Assembly: GCF_040438925.1 (NCBI RefSeq)
Contig: NZ_CP159258.1
Coordinates: 5,169,001 to 5,233,000, forward strand
Origin: Pseudomonas sp. MYb327
GTDB lineage: Bacteria; Pseudomonadota; Gammaproteobacteria; Pseudomonadales; Pseudomonadaceae
DNA: 64,000 nucleotides
Direction of reading: 5' to 3'
Numbering within the stretch: position 1 is the first letter of the stretch; every line of letters begins with the position of its first letter. Below the pieces are notes generated by a model, which made no database searches, had not been told where the DNA came from, and saw only the letters and a list, made by a program, of their open reading frames with translations. Positions 1 through 11,444 of this stretch are shown here, piece by piece. Position numbers and translations under genes: made by a program.

Positions 1-1
1 C

Positions 2-409
2 ATGAAGTTCGTATGGCCTCCGGTCATCGCGGCACTGCACGAACGTCAAAAGAAGATCGCGGATGGACTGGACGCTGCCAGCCGAGCAGCTCGCGACCTG
101 GAGTTGGCCCAAGAGAAAGCGGGTCAACAACTGCGCGAAGCGAAAGCTCAGGCAGCTGAAATCATCGAGCAAGCCAAGAAACGCGGTAACCAGATCGTTG
201 AAGAGGCTGTTGAAAAAGCCCGTATCGACGCTGACCGTGTGAAGGTTCAGGCTCAGGCCGAGATCGAACAGGAACTGAACAGTGTCAAAGACGCGCTGCG
301 TGCCCAAGTGGGCTTGCTGGCAGTCGGCGGCGCCGAGAAGATCCTGGGTGCCACAATCGATCAAAACGCGCACGCAGAGCTGGTAAACAAACTGGCTACT
401 GAAATCTAA
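2..409 (+). CDS. atpF: ATP synthase F0 subunit b (5' end cut by window edge)
   Basis: Peripheral-stalk subunit b of F1F0-ATP synthase, linking the membrane a/c ring to F1. The 135 visible residues begin KFVWPPV just after where the membrane helix should end. They continue as a charged, Ala/Glu/Lys-rich coiled coil that binds subunit delta. The family is about 156 residues, so roughly 21 residues with the N-terminal membrane segment lie left of the window. The ATG at base 2 is therefore most likely an internal Met, not the start. It is the first gene of the visible part of the atp operon, 12 bp upstream of atpH. Confidence 0.95.
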   Translation: MKFVWPPVIAALHERQKKIADGLDAASRAARDLELAQEKAGQQLREAKAQAAEIIEQAKKRGNQIVEEAVEKARIDADRVKVQAQAEIEQELNSVKDALRAQVGLLAVGGAEKILGATIDQNAHAELVNKLATEI

Positions 410-421
410 GCGAGGGCGATC

Positions 422-958
422 ATGGCAGAACTGACCACGTTGGCCCGACCTTACGCTAAGGCGGCCTTCGAGCACGCTCAGGCCCACCAGCAACTGGCCA
501 ATTGGTCAGCCATGCTCGGCCTGGCAGCAGCGGTGTCGCAAGACGACACCATGCAGCGCGTGCTCAAGGCCCCGCGACTGACGAGCGCAGAAAAGGCCGC
601 CACGTTCATTGACGTGTGCGGCGACAAGTTTGATGTGAAGGCACAGAACTTCATCAACGTCGTTGCCGAAAACGACCGTCTCCCGCTTCTGCCGGAGATC
701 GCCGCTCTTTTCGACCTGTACAAGGCCGAACAAGAGAAATCGGTAGACGTTGAAGTGACCAGTGCTTTCGCATTGAACCAAGAACAGCAAGACAAACTCG
801 CCAAGGTTCTCAGTGCACGACTCAACCGGGAAGTGCGCCTGCAAGTCGAGGAAGACAAATCCCTTATTGGGGGCGTTGTCATCCGCGCCGGCGACCTGGT
901 TATCGATGGCTCGATTCGCGGCAAAATCGCGAAACTTGCCGAAGCATTGAAATCTTGA
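422..958 (+). CDS. atpH: ATP synthase F1 subunit delta
   Basis: Delta (OSCP-type) subunit that caps the F1 head and holds the b-subunit stalk. Its 178 residues are the normal family length. The N-terminal helical bundle starts [17 protein letters not shown], and the C-terminal part carries the conserved [16 protein letters not shown] segment. The start ATG follows a GCGAGGGCG stretch that can act as ribosome binding site. It lies in the atp operon between atpF and atpA (21 bp gap), which fixes its role. Confidence 0.97.
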   Translation: MAELTTLARPYAKAAFEHAQAHQQLANWSAMLGLAAAVSQDDTMQRVLKAPRLTSAEKAATFIDVCGDKFDVKAQNFINVVAENDRLPLLPEIAALFDLYKAEQEKSVDVEVTSAFALNQEQQDKLAKVLSARLNREVRLQVEEDKSLIGGVVIRAGDLVIDGSIRGKIAKLAEALKS

Positions 959-979
959 GTTTGAAGGGGCAGCAGAGCA

Positions 980-2524
980 ATGCAGCAACTCAATCCTTCC
1001 GAAATAAGTGAAATTATCAAGGGCCGCATCGACAAGCTCGATGTGACCTCCCAAGCCCGTAACGAAGGCACTGTCGTCAGCGTATCTGACGGTATCGTGC
1101 GGATTCACGGTCTGGCCGACGTTATGTACGGCGAGATGATCGAGTTTCCGGGCGGCGTCTACGGTATGGCCCTCAACCTGGAGCAAGACTCCGTAGGTGC
1201 TGTTGTACTGGGCGCTTACCAGTCTCTGGCTGAAGGCATGAGCGCCAAGTGCACCGGCCGCATCCTCGAAGTTCCGGTTGGTAAGGAACTGCTGGGTCGC
1301 GTAGTCGACGCACTGGGTAACCCTGTTGATGGCAAAGGTCCGCTGAACAACACCGAGACCGACGCGGTCGAGAAAGTTGCTCCAGGCGTGATCTGGCGTA
1401 AGTCGGTAGACCAGCCTGTACAGACTGGCTACAAGGCTGTCGATGCCATGATCCCTGTCGGCCGTGGCCAGCGTGAGCTGATCATCGGTGACCGTCAGAT
1501 CGGTAAAACCGCTCTGGCGATCGACGCGATCATCAACCAGAAAGACAGCGGCATTTTCTGCGTCTACGTCGCGATCGGTCAGAAACAATCGACCATCGCC
1601 AACGTGGTTCGCAAGCTGGAAGAAAACGGCGCCCTGGCCAACACGATCATCGTGGCTGCCAGTGCTTCGGAATCTCCTGCGCTGCAGTTCCTGGCACCGT
1701 ACTCCGGTTGCACCATGGGCGAATACTTCCGCGACCGCGGTGAAGACGCGCTGATCGTTTATGACGATCTGTCCAAGCAAGCAGTGGCTTACCGCCAGAT
1801 TTCCCTGCTGCTGCGCCGTCCACCAGGCCGTGAAGCTTACCCAGGCGACGTGTTCTATCTCCACTCCCGTCTGCTGGAGCGCGCATCCCGCGTTTCGGAA
1901 GAGTATGTAGAGAAGTTCACCAACGGCGCAGTGACCGGCAAAACCGGTTCCCTGACCGCACTGCCGATCATCGAAACCCAGGCTGGCGACGTTTCCGCGT
2001 TCGTTCCGACCAACGTGATTTCCATCACCGACGGTCAGATCTTCCTGGAATCGGCCATGTTCAACTCGGGCATCCGCCCTGCAGTGAACGCCGGTGTTTC
2101 GGTATCCCGTGTGGGTGGTGCCGCTCAGACCAAGATCATCAAGAAGCTGTCCGGTGGTATCCGTACCGCTCTGGCTCAGTACCGTGAACTGGCGGCATTC
2201 GCTCAGTTCGCTTCTGACCTGGACGAAGCGACCCGTAAGCAACTTGAGCATGGTCAGCGCGTTACCGAGCTGATGAAGCAGAAGCAATACGCACCAATGT
2301 CGATCGCTGACATGGCGCTGTCGCTGTATGCCGCTGAGCGTGGGTTCCTGACTGACGTTGAAATCGCCAAAATCGGCAGCTTCGAGCAAGCGCTGATTGC
2401 TTTCTTCAACCGCGATCACGCCGATTTGATGGCGAAGATCAACGTGAAGGGTGACTTCAATGACGAAATCGACGCTGGCATGAAAGCCGGTATCGAGAAG
2501 TTCAAGGCCACCCAAACCTGGTAA
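980..2524 (+). CDS. atpA: ATP synthase F1 subunit alpha
   Basis: Non-catalytic nucleotide-binding alpha subunit of F1. Its 514 residues are the full family length. The beta-barrel N-terminus is followed by the Walker A motif GDRQIGKT at about residues 170-177, the conserved YDDLSKQA segment and the C-terminal helical bundle. It alternates with beta in the alpha3beta3 hexamer on the cytoplasmic side. A perfect stem-loop sits between its stop and atpG. Long open frames on the opposite strand are codon-bias shadows. Confidence 0.99.
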   Translation: MQQLNPSEISEIIKGRIDKLDVTSQARNEGTVVSVSDGIVRIHGLADVMYGEMIEFPGGVYGMALNLEQDSVGAVVLGAYQSLAEGMSAKCTGRILEVPVGKELLGRVVDALGNPVDGKGPLNNTETDAVEKVAPGVIWRKSVDQPVQTGYKAVDAMIPVGRGQRELIIGDRQIGKTALAIDAIINQKDSGIFCVYVAIGQKQSTIANVVRKLEENGALANTIIVAASASESPALQFLAPYSGCTMGEYFRDRGEDALIVYDDLSKQAVAYRQISLLLRRPPGREAYPGDVFYLHSRLLERASRVSEEYVEKFTNGAVTGKTGSLTALPIIETQAGDVSAFVPTNVISITDGQIFLESAMFNSGIRPAVNAGVSVSRVGGAAQTKIIKKLSGGIRTALAQYRELAAFAQFASDLDEATRKQLEHGQRVTELMKQKQYAPMSIADMALSLYAAERGFLTDVEIAKIGSFEQALIAFFNRDHADLMAKINVKGDFNDEIDAGMKAGIEKFKATQTW

Positions 2525-2530
2525 GCCGCA

Positions 2531-2552
2531 GCGGGAGCCGCAAGGCTCCCGC
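2531..2552 (+). other. Intercistronic stem-loop between atpA and atpG
   Basis: GCGGGAGCC pairs perfectly with GGCTCCCGC around a GCAA (GNRA-type) tetraloop, 7 bases after the atpA stop. No T run follows, so it is not a canonical terminator. Its likely role, by inference, is setting mRNA stability or stoichiometry inside the operon. Confidence 0.6.
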
Positions 2553-2574
2553 TTGCTAACCTGATAGGTGTTAC

Positions 2575-3435
2575 ATGGCAGGCGCAAAAGAGATTCGCAG
2601 TAAGATTGCGAGCATCAAAAGCACGCAAAAGATTACCAGCGCCATGGAAAAAGTGGCGGTCAGCAAAATGCGCAAGGCACAAATGCGCATGGCTGCTAGC
2701 CGTCCTTATGCGGAGCGTATCCGACAGGTAATTGGGCATCTGGCCAACGCCAACCCGGAATACCGCCATCCATTCATGATCGACCGCGAAGTTAAGCGTG
2801 TCGGTTATGTCGTGGTGAGCAGTGACCGTGGTCTGTGCGGCGGCTTGAACACCAACCTGTTCAAGGCCCTGGTCAAGGACATGGCGGTAAACCGCGAAAA
2901 CGGCGTCGAGATTGATCTGTGTGTGATTGGTAGCAAGGGTGCGGCTTTCTTCCGCAACTTCGGCGGTAACGTCGTAGCAGCTATCAGCCACCTGGGTGAA
3001 GAGCCGTCGATCAATGATCTGATCGGCAGCGTCAAGGTGATGCTGGATGCCTACCTGGAGGGCCGTATTGACCGCCTGTCCGTGGTGTCCAACAAGTTCA
3101 TCAACACCATGACGCAACAGCCTACTGTGGAACAATTGGTTCCGCTGGTGGCAACCCCGGATCAAGAACTCAAGCACCACTGGGACTATCTCTACGAACC
3201 GGACGCCAAAGAGCTGCTTGACGGCCTGATGGTGCGTTACGTGGAGTCGCAGGTGTACCAGGCGGTGGTCGAGAACAACGCGGCTGAACAGGCTGCGCGG
3301 ATGATCGCAATGAAGAACGCTACCGACAACGCCGGTGATTTGATCAGCGATTTGCAGCTGGTCTACAACAAGGCGCGTCAGGCTGCGATCACCCAAGAGA
3401 TCTCGGAAATCGTCGGCGGCGCTGCCGCGGTTTAA
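2575..3435 (+). CDS. atpG: ATP synthase F1 subunit gamma
   Basis: Central rotor-shaft subunit that turns inside alpha3beta3 and couples proton flow to catalysis. At 286 residues it is a normal length. The N-terminal helix starts [20 protein letters not shown], with the typical [10 protein letters not shown] segment near residue 84 and the C-terminal helix ending in the conserved [22 protein letters not shown] sequence. ATG is preceded by CTGATAGGTGTTAC, a modest ribosome binding site. The gene order is that of the standard atp operon. Confidence 0.98.
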   Translation: MAGAKEIRSKIASIKSTQKITSAMEKVAVSKMRKAQMRMAASRPYAERIRQVIGHLANANPEYRHPFMIDREVKRVGYVVVSSDRGLCGGLNTNLFKALVKDMAVNRENGVEIDLCVIGSKGAAFFRNFGGNVVAAISHLGEEPSINDLIGSVKVMLDAYLEGRIDRLSVVSNKFINTMTQQPTVEQLVPLVATPDQELKHHWDYLYEPDAKELLDGLMVRYVESQVYQAVVENNAAEQAARMIAMKNATDNAGDLISDLQLVYNKARQAAITQEISEIVGGAAAV

Positions 3436-4842
<1,407 letters not shown>

Positions 4843-4847
4843 TCCCG

Positions 4848-4865
4848 GCGCCCGGCAACGGGCGC
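4848..4865 (+). other. Intercistronic stem-loop between atpD and atpC
   Basis: GCGCCCG and CGGGCGC pair perfectly around a GCAA tetraloop directly after atpD. The loop is the same as in the atpA-atpG hairpin and again no T tract follows. Attenuation or mRNA processing between beta and epsilon is inferred, not shown. Confidence 0.55.
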
Positions 4866-4887
4866 TAATTTAGGTTGAGGCAATCAG

Positions 4888-5313
4888 ATGGCTATGACAG
4901 TCCATTGCGATATCGTCAGCGCGGAAGGGGAAATCTTTTCCGGTCTGGTCGAGATGGTGATTGCGCACGGTGCACTGGGTGATCTTGGTATCGCTCTGGG
5001 TCACGCGCCGCTGATCACTAATCTGAAGCCAGGTCCGATCCGCCTGGTCAAGCAGGGCGGGGAAGAGGAGGTGTATTACATCTCCGGCGGTTTCCTCGAG
5101 GTTCAGCCGAACATGGTCAAGGTTCTTGCCGACACCGTGCAACGTGCTGCCGACCTGGACGAAGCCTCCGCTCAGGAAGCCGTAAAGGCTGCCGAGAAGG
5201 CCTTGCATGAGCGGGGAGCGGAATTCGATTACGGTTCTGCTGCCGCACGTCTGGCCGAGGCCGCAGCTCAGCTGCGCACCGTCCAGCAGATCCGCAAGAA
5301 GTTTGGCCACTAA
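4888..5313 (+). CDS. atpC: ATP synthase F1 subunit epsilon
   Basis: Regulatory epsilon subunit that binds gamma and the c-ring and can inhibit ATP hydrolysis. At 141 residues it matches the family. It has an N-terminal beta-sandwich ([13 protein letters not shown], then [16 protein letters not shown]) and a C-terminal two-helix hairpin rich in Ala and Glu. Start at 4888 gives [11 protein letters not shown]; the ATG two codons later (4894) is possible. TTGAGGC upstream can act as ribosome binding site. It is the last gene of the operon, before a strong terminator. Confidence 0.97.
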   Translation: MAMTVHCDIVSAEGEIFSGLVEMVIAHGALGDLGIALGHAPLITNLKPGPIRLVKQGGEEEVYYISGGFLEVQPNMVKVLADTVQRAADLDEASAQEAVKAAEKALHERGAEFDYGSAAARLAEAAAQLRTVQQIRKKFGH

Positions 5314-5340
5314 GCCAGCGCTTGTTGTGTGATTGATTAA

Positions 5341-5370
5341 AAAGGGTAGCCTCGGCTACCCTTTTTTCTT
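5341..5370 (+). terminator. Rho-independent terminator of the atp operon
   Basis: AAAGGGTAGC pairs with GCTACCCTTT around a CTCG loop and runs into TTTTTTCTTTT. It lies 27 bases after the atpC stop. Confidence 0.93.
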
Positions 5371-5427
5371 TTACGACGTTCATCACTCTGGTCGCAGTTG
5401 TTGACCACCCAGGATTGGTAGCCTGCC

Positions 5428-6795
5428 ATGTCTCTCGAAATCGTTATCCTCGCTGCTGGTCAAGGCACGCGTATGCGCTCGGCGTTGCCGAAAGTCCTGC
5501 ACCCGATTGCCGGCAACTCGATGCTTGGCCATGTTATCCACAGCGCCCGGCAACTTAATCCACAGCGCATCCATGTGGTGATAGGTCACGGCGCCGACGC
5601 CGTACGTGAACGTCTGGCCGCTGATGATCTGAATTTCGTCCTTCAGGACAAACAACTCGGCACAGGCCATGCGGTGGCCCAAGCCGTACCTTTCATTAAA
5701 TCCGACACGGTGCTGATCCTTTATGGCGACGTACCGTTGATCGAAGTGGAAACCCTTCAACGTCTGCTCAAGAAGGTCGAGCCTCGGCAATTGGGCTTGC
5801 TCACTGTCGAGCTGGACGATCCAACCGGGTATGGCCGTATCGTGCGCGACGGGGCTGGCAACGTGGTCGCTATCGTCGAACAGAAAGACGCCAGTGAGGC
5901 CGAGCGTGCGATCACCGAAGGCAACACCGGTATTCTGGCCCTGCCTTTCGAAAGTCTTGGCGACTGGATGAGCCGCCTCTCCAACAACAATGCCCAAGGC
6001 GAGTATTACCTCACTGACGTGATTGCCATGGCGGTGAGCGACGGCCTGGTGGTAGCCACCGAGCAACCTCACGATGCAATGGAAGTACAGGGCGCCAATG
6101 ATCGCAAGCAGCTTTCCGAGCTTGAGCGCCACTATCAATTGCGCGCAGGTCGCCGTTTGATGGCTCAGGGCGTGACCCTGCGCGATCCGGCCCGTTTCGA
6201 TGTCCGCGGTGAGGTCACTGTTGGTCGCGACGTGCTGATCGATATCAACGTGATTCTCGAAGGCAAAGTTGTCATTGAAGACGACGTGGTGATTGGTCCG
6301 AACTGCGTGATCAAGGACAGCACCCTGCGTAAAGGTGTGGTGATCAAGGCGAACAGCCATATCGAAGGCGCCATTCTCGGTGAGGGCAGCGATGCCGGTC
6401 CGTTCGCCCGCTTGCGTCCAGGCTCTGTGTTGGAAGCGCGGGCACATGTGGGTAACTTCGTCGAACTGAAAAACGCGCACATGGGCGAAGGCGCCAAGGC
6501 CGGACACCTGGCCTATTTGGGCGATGCCGAAATTGGCGCAAGAACCAACATTGGTGCCGGCACCATCACCTGCAATTACGATGGCGCCAACAAGTGGAAA
6601 ACGGTGCTGGGTGCAGATGTGTTCATCGGTTCGAACAATTCGTTGGTGGCGCCTGTGGATATCCTCGATGGTGCAACCACTGCAGCAGGTTCGACCATCA
6701 CCTCGACTGTGGATAAATCCCAGTTGGCCGTAGGTCGTGCTCGTCAGAAAAACATCGATGGCTGGAAGCGGCCGGAAAAGATCAAGAAGACCTGA
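5428..6795 (+). CDS. glmU: Bifunctional UDP-GlcNAc pyrophosphorylase / GlcN-1-P acetyltransferase
   Basis: Makes UDP-N-acetylglucosamine for peptidoglycan and LPS. The C-terminal domain acetylates glucosamine-1-phosphate with acetyl-CoA and the N-terminal domain then adds UMP from UTP. The 455 residues are the full length. The nucleotidyltransferase signature [19 protein letters not shown] is near residue 8. The left-handed beta-helix of hexapeptide repeats starts near residue 250, and conserved RLRPGS and [10 protein letters not shown] segments lie around residues 330-390. It is in the cytoplasm, with glmR and glmS just downstream supplying the same pathway. Confidence 0.98.
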   Translation: MSLEIVILAAGQGTRMRSALPKVLHPIAGNSMLGHVIHSARQLNPQRIHVVIGHGADAVRERLAADDLNFVLQDKQLGTGHAVAQAVPFIKSDTVLILYGDVPLIEVETLQRLLKKVEPRQLGLLTVELDDPTGYGRIVRDGAGNVVAIVEQKDASEAERAITEGNTGILALPFESLGDWMSRLSNNNAQGEYYLTDVIAMAVSDGLVVATEQPHDAMEVQGANDRKQLSELERHYQLRAGRRLMAQGVTLRDPARFDVRGEVTVGRDVLIDINVILEGKVVIEDDVVIGPNCVIKDSTLRKGVVIKANSHIEGAILGEGSDAGPFARLRPGSVLEARAHVGNFVELKNAHMGEGAKAGHLAYLGDAEIGARTNIGAGTITCNYDGANKWKTVLGADVFIGSNNSLVAPVDILDGATTAAGSTITSTVDKSQLAVGRARQKNIDGWKRPEKIKKT

Positions 6796-6805
6796 GTTAT
6801 CCACA
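6708..6805. other. Two perfect DnaA boxes at the end of glmU
   Basis: TGTGGATAA (6708-6716, inside glmU) and TTATCCACA (6797-6805, just after the stop) match the DnaA consensus nonamer in opposite orientation. Confidence 0.5.
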
Positions 6806-6810
6806 GACCC

Positions 6811-6888
6811 TGTAGGATCTGGCTTGCCAGCGATAGTGACTTGCCTGATTTCCGAGTCGTTCCCATCGCCAGCATGCCGGTTCCTACT
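6811..6888. repeat. Degenerate REPIN between glmU and glmR
   Basis: TGTAGGATCTGGCTTGCCAG... and a mostly complementary right arm (6865-6887, ending GGTTCCTAC) form an imperfect long inverted repeat, each arm having its own small hairpin. This is the pattern of a Pseudomonas REPIN (paired REP sequences). About five mismatches between the arms suggest an old copy. Confidence 0.6.
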
Positions 6889-6962
6889 CGTTATCCACCG
6901 TACTTTTTATCGTCCCACGCTTGACGAAGTTTCGCTGATAGGTTTTGATTGATTACGTTATC

Positions 6963-6975
6963 TTTCGAATCGAAA
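6963..6975. promoter_or_regulatory. Candidate DeoR-family operator upstream of glmR
   Basis: TTTCG-AAT-CGAAA is an inverted repeat ending 12 bases before the chosen glmR start. DeoR-family proteins such as GlpR are known to bind TTCG/CGAA-type palindromes, so autoregulation by GlmR is a reasonable inference. It overlaps the place expected for leader or ribosome binding sequence. Confidence 0.45.
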
Positions 6976-6986
6976 CTTACCAAACC

Positions 6987-7763
6987 ATGTCGAAACGCAA
7001 TACGCCACAACGCCGCCACAACATCCTCGCCTTGCTCATTGAGCAGGGCGAAGTCAGTGTGGATGAGTTGGCCAAGCGCTTCGAAACTTCGGAAGTTACG
7101 ATTCGCAAGGATCTGGCGGCACTTGAAACCAACGGTCTGTTGCTGCGTCGTTATGGTGGCGCAATCACCATGCCTCAAGAACTGGTGGCTGACGTCGGTC
7201 TGCCAGTCTCCAAGTACAAGCAGGCTATCGCCCGTGCTGCCGTGGCGCGAATTCGCGAACATGCGCGGATCATCATCGATAGCGGCAGCACCACTGCTTC
7301 GATGATCCCGGAACTTGGTCAACAGCCGGGACTGGTGGTTATGACCAATTCCCTTCACGTTGCCAACGCGTTGAGCGAACTGGAGCATGAGCCGGTGCTT
7401 TTAATGACTGGCGGTACTTGGGACCCGCATTCCGAATCCTTCCAGGGTCAGGTTGCCGAGCAGGTACTACGCTCCTACGACTTTGATCAGTTATTCATTG
7501 GGGCCGATGGCATCGATCTGGTTCGTGGGACAACTACCTTCAATGAGTTGCTGGGTTTGAGCCGGGTCATGGCTGAAGTCGCCCGCGAAGTAGTCGTCAT
7601 GGTCGAGGCCGACAAGATCGGCCGCAAGATTCCCAATCTGGAGCTGCCCTGGAGTAGCGTCCATACCCTCATTACCGATGATCGCCTGCCGCTCGAGGCC
7701 CGCGATCAGATTCAAGCCCGCGGCATCACTTTGATATGCGCGGCTGTCAGTCAGGAGAAATAG
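6987..7763 (+). CDS. glmR: DeoR-family transcriptional regulator of amino-sugar synthesis
   Basis: Probable sugar-phosphate-responsive repressor placed between glmU and glmS. It has 258 residues from the ATG at 6987, giving [14 protein letters not shown]. The open frame continues 14 codons upstream (ATT-type starts) but has no good start there. The N-terminal winged helix carries the DeoR signature [20 protein letters not shown] (about residues 35-55). The C-terminal DeoRC/ISOCOT sensor domain includes [11 protein letters not shown] and FIGADGID. The stop is one base before the glmS start, so the two genes are translationally coupled. The ligand is not visible from sequence. Confidence 0.85.
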   Translation: MSKRNTPQRRHNILALLIEQGEVSVDELAKRFETSEVTIRKDLAALETNGLLLRRYGGAITMPQELVADVGLPVSKYKQAIARAAVARIREHARIIIDSGSTTASMIPELGQQPGLVVMTNSLHVANALSELEHEPVLLMTGGTWDPHSESFQGQVAEQVLRSYDFDQLFIGADGIDLVRGTTTFNELLGLSRVMAEVAREVVVMVEADKIGRKIPNLELPWSSVHTLITDDRLPLEARDQIQARGITLICAAVSQEK

Positions 7764-7764
7764 T

Positions 7765-9597
7765 ATGTGTGGCATTGTCGGCGCAGTCGCAGAACGTAAC
7801 ATCACCGCCATCCTGGTCGAAGGCCTGAAGCGTCTGGAATACCGTGGGTATGACAGCGCTGGCGTGGCGGTCTACACCAATGACGCAACACTCGAACGCG
7901 TGCGTCGACCGGGTAAAGTCAGTGAGCTGGAACTGGCGTTGGCTGAAACGCCGCTGGTTGGTCGTCTGGGCATTGCTCATACCCGCTGGGCGACTCACGG
8001 TGCGCCGTGCGAGCGCAACGCACACCCGCATTTGTCCGGTGATTTGGCAGTTGTGCACAACGGCATCATCGAAAACCATGAAGCCCTGCGCGAACAACTC
8101 CAGGCGCTGGGTTACGTGTTCACCTCGGACACCGATACTGAAGTCATCGCCCATCTGCTGAACCACAAACTCAAGGATTTACCTGACCTGACTCTGGCTC
8201 TCAAAGCGGCGGTCAAAGAGTTGCATGGCGCTTATGGCTTGGCAGTGATCAGTGGTCAGCAGCCCGATCGCCTGGTGGCAGCCCGCAGTGGTAGCCCGCT
8301 GGTGATCGGCCTGGGCCTGGGTGAAAACTTCCTCGCCTCGGATCAGTTAGCCCTGCGCCAGGTCACCGACCGCTTTATCTACCTGGAAGAGGGCGATATC
8401 GCCGAAATCCGTCGTGACAGCGCGCAAATCTGGGACGTTAACGGCCAAGTCGTCGAGCGCGAAATCGTGCAGTACCGCGACAGTGCCGAAGCGACGGAAA
8501 AAGGTACGTTCCGCCACTTCATGCTCAAGGAAATCCACGAACAACCGTCCGTAGTTCAGCGCACTTTGGAAGGTCGCCTTAGCCAGGATCAAGTGTTGGT
8601 GCAGGCGTTCGGCCCGCAAGCAGCCGAGCTGTTTGCCAAGGTGCGTAATGTGCAAATCGTGGCGTGTGGCACCAGTTATCACGCCGGCATGGTTGCCCGT
8701 TACTGGCTTGAAGAACTGGCCGGCATTCCGTGCCAGGTCGAAGTCGCCAGCGAATTCCGCTACCGCAAAGTGGTGGTGCAGCCCGACACTCTGTTCGTCA
8801 CCATCTCCCAATCCGGCGAAACCGCTGACACGCTGGCTGCCCTGCGCAACGCCAAGGAACTGGGTTTCCTCGCCAGCCTTGCCATTTGCAACGTTGGTAT
8901 CAGCTCCCTGGTGCGCGAATCCGACTTGACGCTGTTGACCCAGGCCGGTCGCGAAATCGGTGTGGCCTCGACCAAAGCCTTCACCACCCAATTGGTTGGC
9001 CTGTTGTTGCTGACCCTGTCCTTGGGTCAGGTTCACGGCACGCTGGGCGAAGGCGTTGAAGCAACGCTGGTAGAAGAGCTTCGCCGCCTGCCGACCCGTC
9101 TGGGTGAAGCATTGGCAATGGACAGCACTGTGGAGAAAATCGCCGAGCTGTTCGCCGAGAAGAATCACACCCTGTTTCTCGGTCGTGGTGCGCAATTCCC
9201 GGTAGCGATGGAAGGAGCACTCAAGCTTAAAGAGATTTCCTACATTCACGCCGAAGCTTACCCGGCGGGCGAGCTGAAACATGGTCCGTTGGCCCTTGTG
9301 GATAACGACATGCCAGTGGTGACCGTTGCGCCGAATAACGAGCTGCTCGAGAAGCTGAAGTCCAACCTTCAGGAAGTCCGCGCCCGTGGTGGTCAGTTGG
9401 TGGTCTTTGCTGACGAGAAGGCCGGCATGAGTAATGGTGAGGGCACGCACGTTGTGCACATGCCGCACATCCACGACATCCTGTCGCCGATCCTCTACAC
9501 CATTCCGCTGCAATTGCTTTCGTATTACGTGGCGGTGTTGAAAGGTACGGACGTTGACCAGCCGCGCAACCTGGCGAAGTCGGTGACTGTGGAATAA
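7765..9597 (+). CDS. glmS: Glutamine-fructose-6-phosphate aminotransferase (isomerizing)
   Basis: First step of the hexosamine pathway: fructose-6-P plus glutamine gives glucosamine-6-P plus glutamate. The 610 residues are the full length. The N-terminal glutaminase starts with the catalytic Cys directly after Met ([10 protein letters not shown]), followed by [11 protein letters not shown]. Two SIS isomerase domains follow (CGTSYHAGM and SQSGETADT near residues 300-350). The C-terminus is LAKSVTVE. An AGGAGAAATAGT ribosome binding site overlaps the glmR stop. The last 36 bases are the TnsD target of attTn7. Confidence 0.99.
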   Translation: MCGIVGAVAERNITAILVEGLKRLEYRGYDSAGVAVYTNDATLERVRRPGKVSELELALAETPLVGRLGIAHTRWATHGAPCERNAHPHLSGDLAVVHNGIIENHEALREQLQALGYVFTSDTDTEVIAHLLNHKLKDLPDLTLALKAAVKELHGAYGLAVISGQQPDRLVAARSGSPLVIGLGLGENFLASDQLALRQVTDRFIYLEEGDIAEIRRDSAQIWDVNGQVVEREIVQYRDSAEATEKGTFRHFMLKEIHEQPSVVQRTLEGRLSQDQVLVQAFGPQAAELFAKVRNVQIVACGTSYHAGMVARYWLEELAGIPCQVEVASEFRYRKVVVQPDTLFVTISQSGETADTLAALRNAKELGFLASLAICNVGISSLVRESDLTLLTQAGREIGVASTKAFTTQLVGLLLLTLSLGQVHGTLGEGVEATLVEELRRLPTRLGEALAMDSTVEKIAELFAEKNHTLFLGRGAQFPVAMEGALKLKEISYIHAEAYPAGELKHGPLALVDNDMPVVTVAPNNELLEKLKSNLQEVRARGGQLVVFADEKAGMSNGEGTHVVHMPHIHDILSPILYTIPLQLLSYYVAVLKGTDVDQPRNLAKSVTVE

Positions 9598-9623
9598 GTT
9601 ATCCACAGATAGCCGAAAGTAAA
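9562..9623 (+). other. attTn7 (unoccupied Tn7 attachment site)
   Basis: The 3' end of glmS, encoding [13 protein letters not shown], is the sequence recognised by TnsD. Tn7 elements normally insert about 25 bp past the glmS stop, here near 9620-9623. No Tn7 end or tns gene is present, so the site is empty. A perfect DnaA box (9599-9607) lies inside it and a REPIN starts at its edge. Confidence 0.7.
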
Positions 9624-9699
9624 AAAGATCGCAGCCTGCGGCAGCTCCTATAGGGAATTGATATACACCTGTAGGAGCTGCCGCAGGCTGCGATCTTTT
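9623..9699. repeat. REPIN / bidirectional terminator after glmS
   Basis: A perfect 28-bp inverted repeat: the left arm 9623-9650 starts AAAAGATCGCAGCCTGCGGC and the right arm 9672-9699 is its exact complement, with a 21-bp spacer. Related copies occur at 17619, 31514 and 32951. The arms end in A and T runs, so it can also terminate transcription both ways. Confidence 0.85.
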
Positions 9700-9721
9700 G
9701 ATTTTTAACGAGGGTTCCTTA

Positions 9722-10624
9722 ATGGACCGCTTCCAGGAAATGCAGGTCTTCGCCGCTGTCGCCCAAGACCAGGGCTTCTCTGCTGCGGCTCGACGTTTGG
9801 GCCTGTCGGCGGCCAGCGTTACCCGGGCGGTTGCGGCGTTGGAGAAGCGGATTGGCACGCCGTTGCTTACTCGCACCACGCGCAGCGTTCATTTGAGCGA
9901 GGCGGGCCAGCGTTACCTGGAGGATTGTCGGAGAATTCTCGCCGAGGTGCAGGAAGCCGAGGATTCGGCAGCGGGCAGTCACGCCCAACCCCGTGGGCAA
10001 CTGACAATCACTGCACCGGTGTTGTTTGGTGAGTTGTTTATCACGCCGCTGATGGTGAGTTTTCTGACGCAATTCCCCGACGTGACGATCAATGCGCTGC
10101 TGGTTGATCGGGTGGTGAGCGTGGTCGAGGAGGGCGTTGATGTCGCCATTCGTATCGGTGAACTTCCGGATAGCAACCAGCATGCGATCCAAGTTGGCGA
10201 AGTTCGGCGGGTGATCTGTGCATCACCAGAATTTTTGGCAACCCATGGACGGCCAAAGCATCCGCAAGAACTGGCCGAAGCGCCGATCATTGCGACATCC
10301 GCGATCGGCCAGTTGAAAAGCTGGCCGTTCCTTGAAAGTGGCGAGCTAATGAGTGTCCGGGCTGAACCGAGACTGACCGTGACGGCGAATCAAGCGGCCA
10401 TTACCGCCGCAGCCCTCGGTTTGGGTTTCACTCGAGTGTTGTCTTATCAGACGGCGAGCAAAGTAGCGGCCGGGGAGCTGGAAATCGTTCTGGCGAATTT
10501 CGAAATGCCGCCCTTGCCTATCCATGTGGTCTATCAGGGAGGGCGCAAAGCTGCGGCGCGGGTTCGCAGTTTTGTCGACTTTACCGTTAAGGCGCTTCGA
10601 GAGCACCCGGCGTTGCAGAGCTGA
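9722..10624 (+). CDS. LysR-family transcriptional regulator
   Basis: DNA-binding regulator of 300 residues. The N-terminal winged helix-turn-helix (MDRFQEMQVFAAVAQDQGFS, then AARRLGLSAASVTRAVAALE) is followed by a LysR substrate-binding domain from about residue 90. The SVTRAVAALEKRIGTPLLTR form is typical of the large CrgA/AaeR-like subgroup. The start is taken at 9722 because the helix-turn-helix begins there; 8 extra upstream codons run through the REPIN arm. It lies 130 bp before a glutathione transferase on the same strand. The target genes are not evident. Confidence 0.9.
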   Translation: MDRFQEMQVFAAVAQDQGFSAAARRLGLSAASVTRAVAALEKRIGTPLLTRTTRSVHLSEAGQRYLEDCRRILAEVQEAEDSAAGSHAQPRGQLTITAPVLFGELFITPLMVSFLTQFPDVTINALLVDRVVSVVEEGVDVAIRIGELPDSNQHAIQVGEVRRVICASPEFLATHGRPKHPQELAEAPIIATSAIGQLKSWPFLESGELMSVRAEPRLTVTANQAAITAAALGLGFTRVLSYQTASKVAAGELEIVLANFEMPPLPIHVVYQGGRKAAARVRSFVDFTVKALREHPALQS

Positions 10625-10754
10625 TTGATTGTTTCATCGGAAGAAATAATGGATTGCGCTTGTTGGCTATTCTGTTGTTTTGGTGAGTGGCGGAAGATGG
10701 CCGCCACAGGTGCTGATCTATCCCGAACGGCACTAATCACCCGCGGAGTCGACT

Positions 10755-11381
10755 ATGCAAGCCATCAAACTCTACAACTTTCCTCGTTCCGGCCACGCTC
10801 ACCGTGTGGAACTGATGCTCTCACTGTTGCAACTTCCAACCGAGTTGATCTTCGTAGACTTGGCCAAGGGTGAGCACAAGTTGCCGGAATTCCTGGCACT
10901 CAATGCGTTTGGCCAAGTGCCCGTGCTGGATGACAACGGTGTGGTGTTGGCGGACTCCAACGCGATCCTGGTTTATCTGGCGCAAAAATACGGCAACGGT
11001 CGCTGGTTGCCAGCCGATCCGGTTGGCGCGGCAAGAGTGCAGCGCTGGTTGTCCGCCGCCGCGGGCCCCATCGCTTTCGGCCCGGCCAGGGCGAGACTGA
11101 TCACCGTGTTTGGGGCGCCATACAAAGCTGAAGAAGTGATTCCTTACGCCCACTCCGTCCTCAAGGTAATCGACCAGGAACTGGCCAACACGCCTTATCT
11201 GGCCGGCAACGAGCCAACCATTGCCGACGTCGCGGCCTATAGCTACATCGCCCACGCGCCAGAAGGCAATGTTTCGCTCGATGACTACGCCAACATCCGT
11301 GCCTGGCTGGGTCGTGTCGAAGCCTTGTCTGGTTTCGTCGGCATGCCGCGCACCGTTGCTGGCCTGCAAACAACTGCCTGA
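10755..11381 (+). CDS. Glutathione S-transferase
   Basis: Cytosolic glutathione transferase of 208 residues. The thioredoxin-like N-domain has [20 protein letters not shown], where the Ser near residue 12 is a likely catalytic residue, then QVPVLDDN with the cis-Pro and [11 protein letters not shown] for glutathione binding. The all-helical C-domain follows, with the conserved [18 protein letters not shown] segment. It sits between a LysR regulator and a flavoprotein, so the three may form a detoxification or redox module, which is an inference from position only. A short hairpin (11389-11407) follows its stop. Confidence 0.9.
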   Translation: MQAIKLYNFPRSGHAHRVELMLSLLQLPTELIFVDLAKGEHKLPEFLALNAFGQVPVLDDNGVVLADSNAILVYLAQKYGNGRWLPADPVGAARVQRWLSAAAGPIAFGPARARLITVFGAPYKAEEVIPYAHSVLKVIDQELANTPYLAGNEPTIADVAAYSYIAHAPEGNVSLDDYANIRAWLGRVEALSGFVGMPRTVAGLQTTA

Positions 11382-11388
11382 TGCCTTC

Positions 11389-11411
11389 GGCCCGATTATG
11401 TCGGGCCTTTC
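11389..11411 (+). terminator. Short hairpin after the GST gene
   Basis: GGCCCGA pairs with TCGGGCC around TTATG, followed by TTT. The T run is short, so it is a weak terminator at most. Confidence 0.4.
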
Positions 11412-11444
11412 ATGCTGTGCCATTGGCGCAGGGGAGAAGCCGTA

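Noticed and set aside
506..2587. 693-codon open frame on the minus strand over atpH and atpA
   Set aside because: Antisense shadow of strongly codon-biased, high-GC atp genes; composition is unlike a real protein and the plus strand encodes known subunits.
5383..6804. 473-codon minus-strand frame over glmU
   Set aside because: Shadow frame; it spans exactly the coding region of a certain gene.
7600..7764. glmS ribozyme upstream of glmS
   Set aside because: The gap between glmR and glmS is one base; no ribozyme can fit and the class is typical of Gram-positives.
8347..9879. 510-codon minus-strand frame over glmS and the LysR start
   Set aside because: Shadow that runs through the REPIN and into another gene's antisense; not a credible protein.
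10687..10707. GTGGCGG / CCGCCAC hairpin between LysR and GST genes as a terminator
   Set aside because: No T run follows and the stem is only 7 bp; left unassigned.
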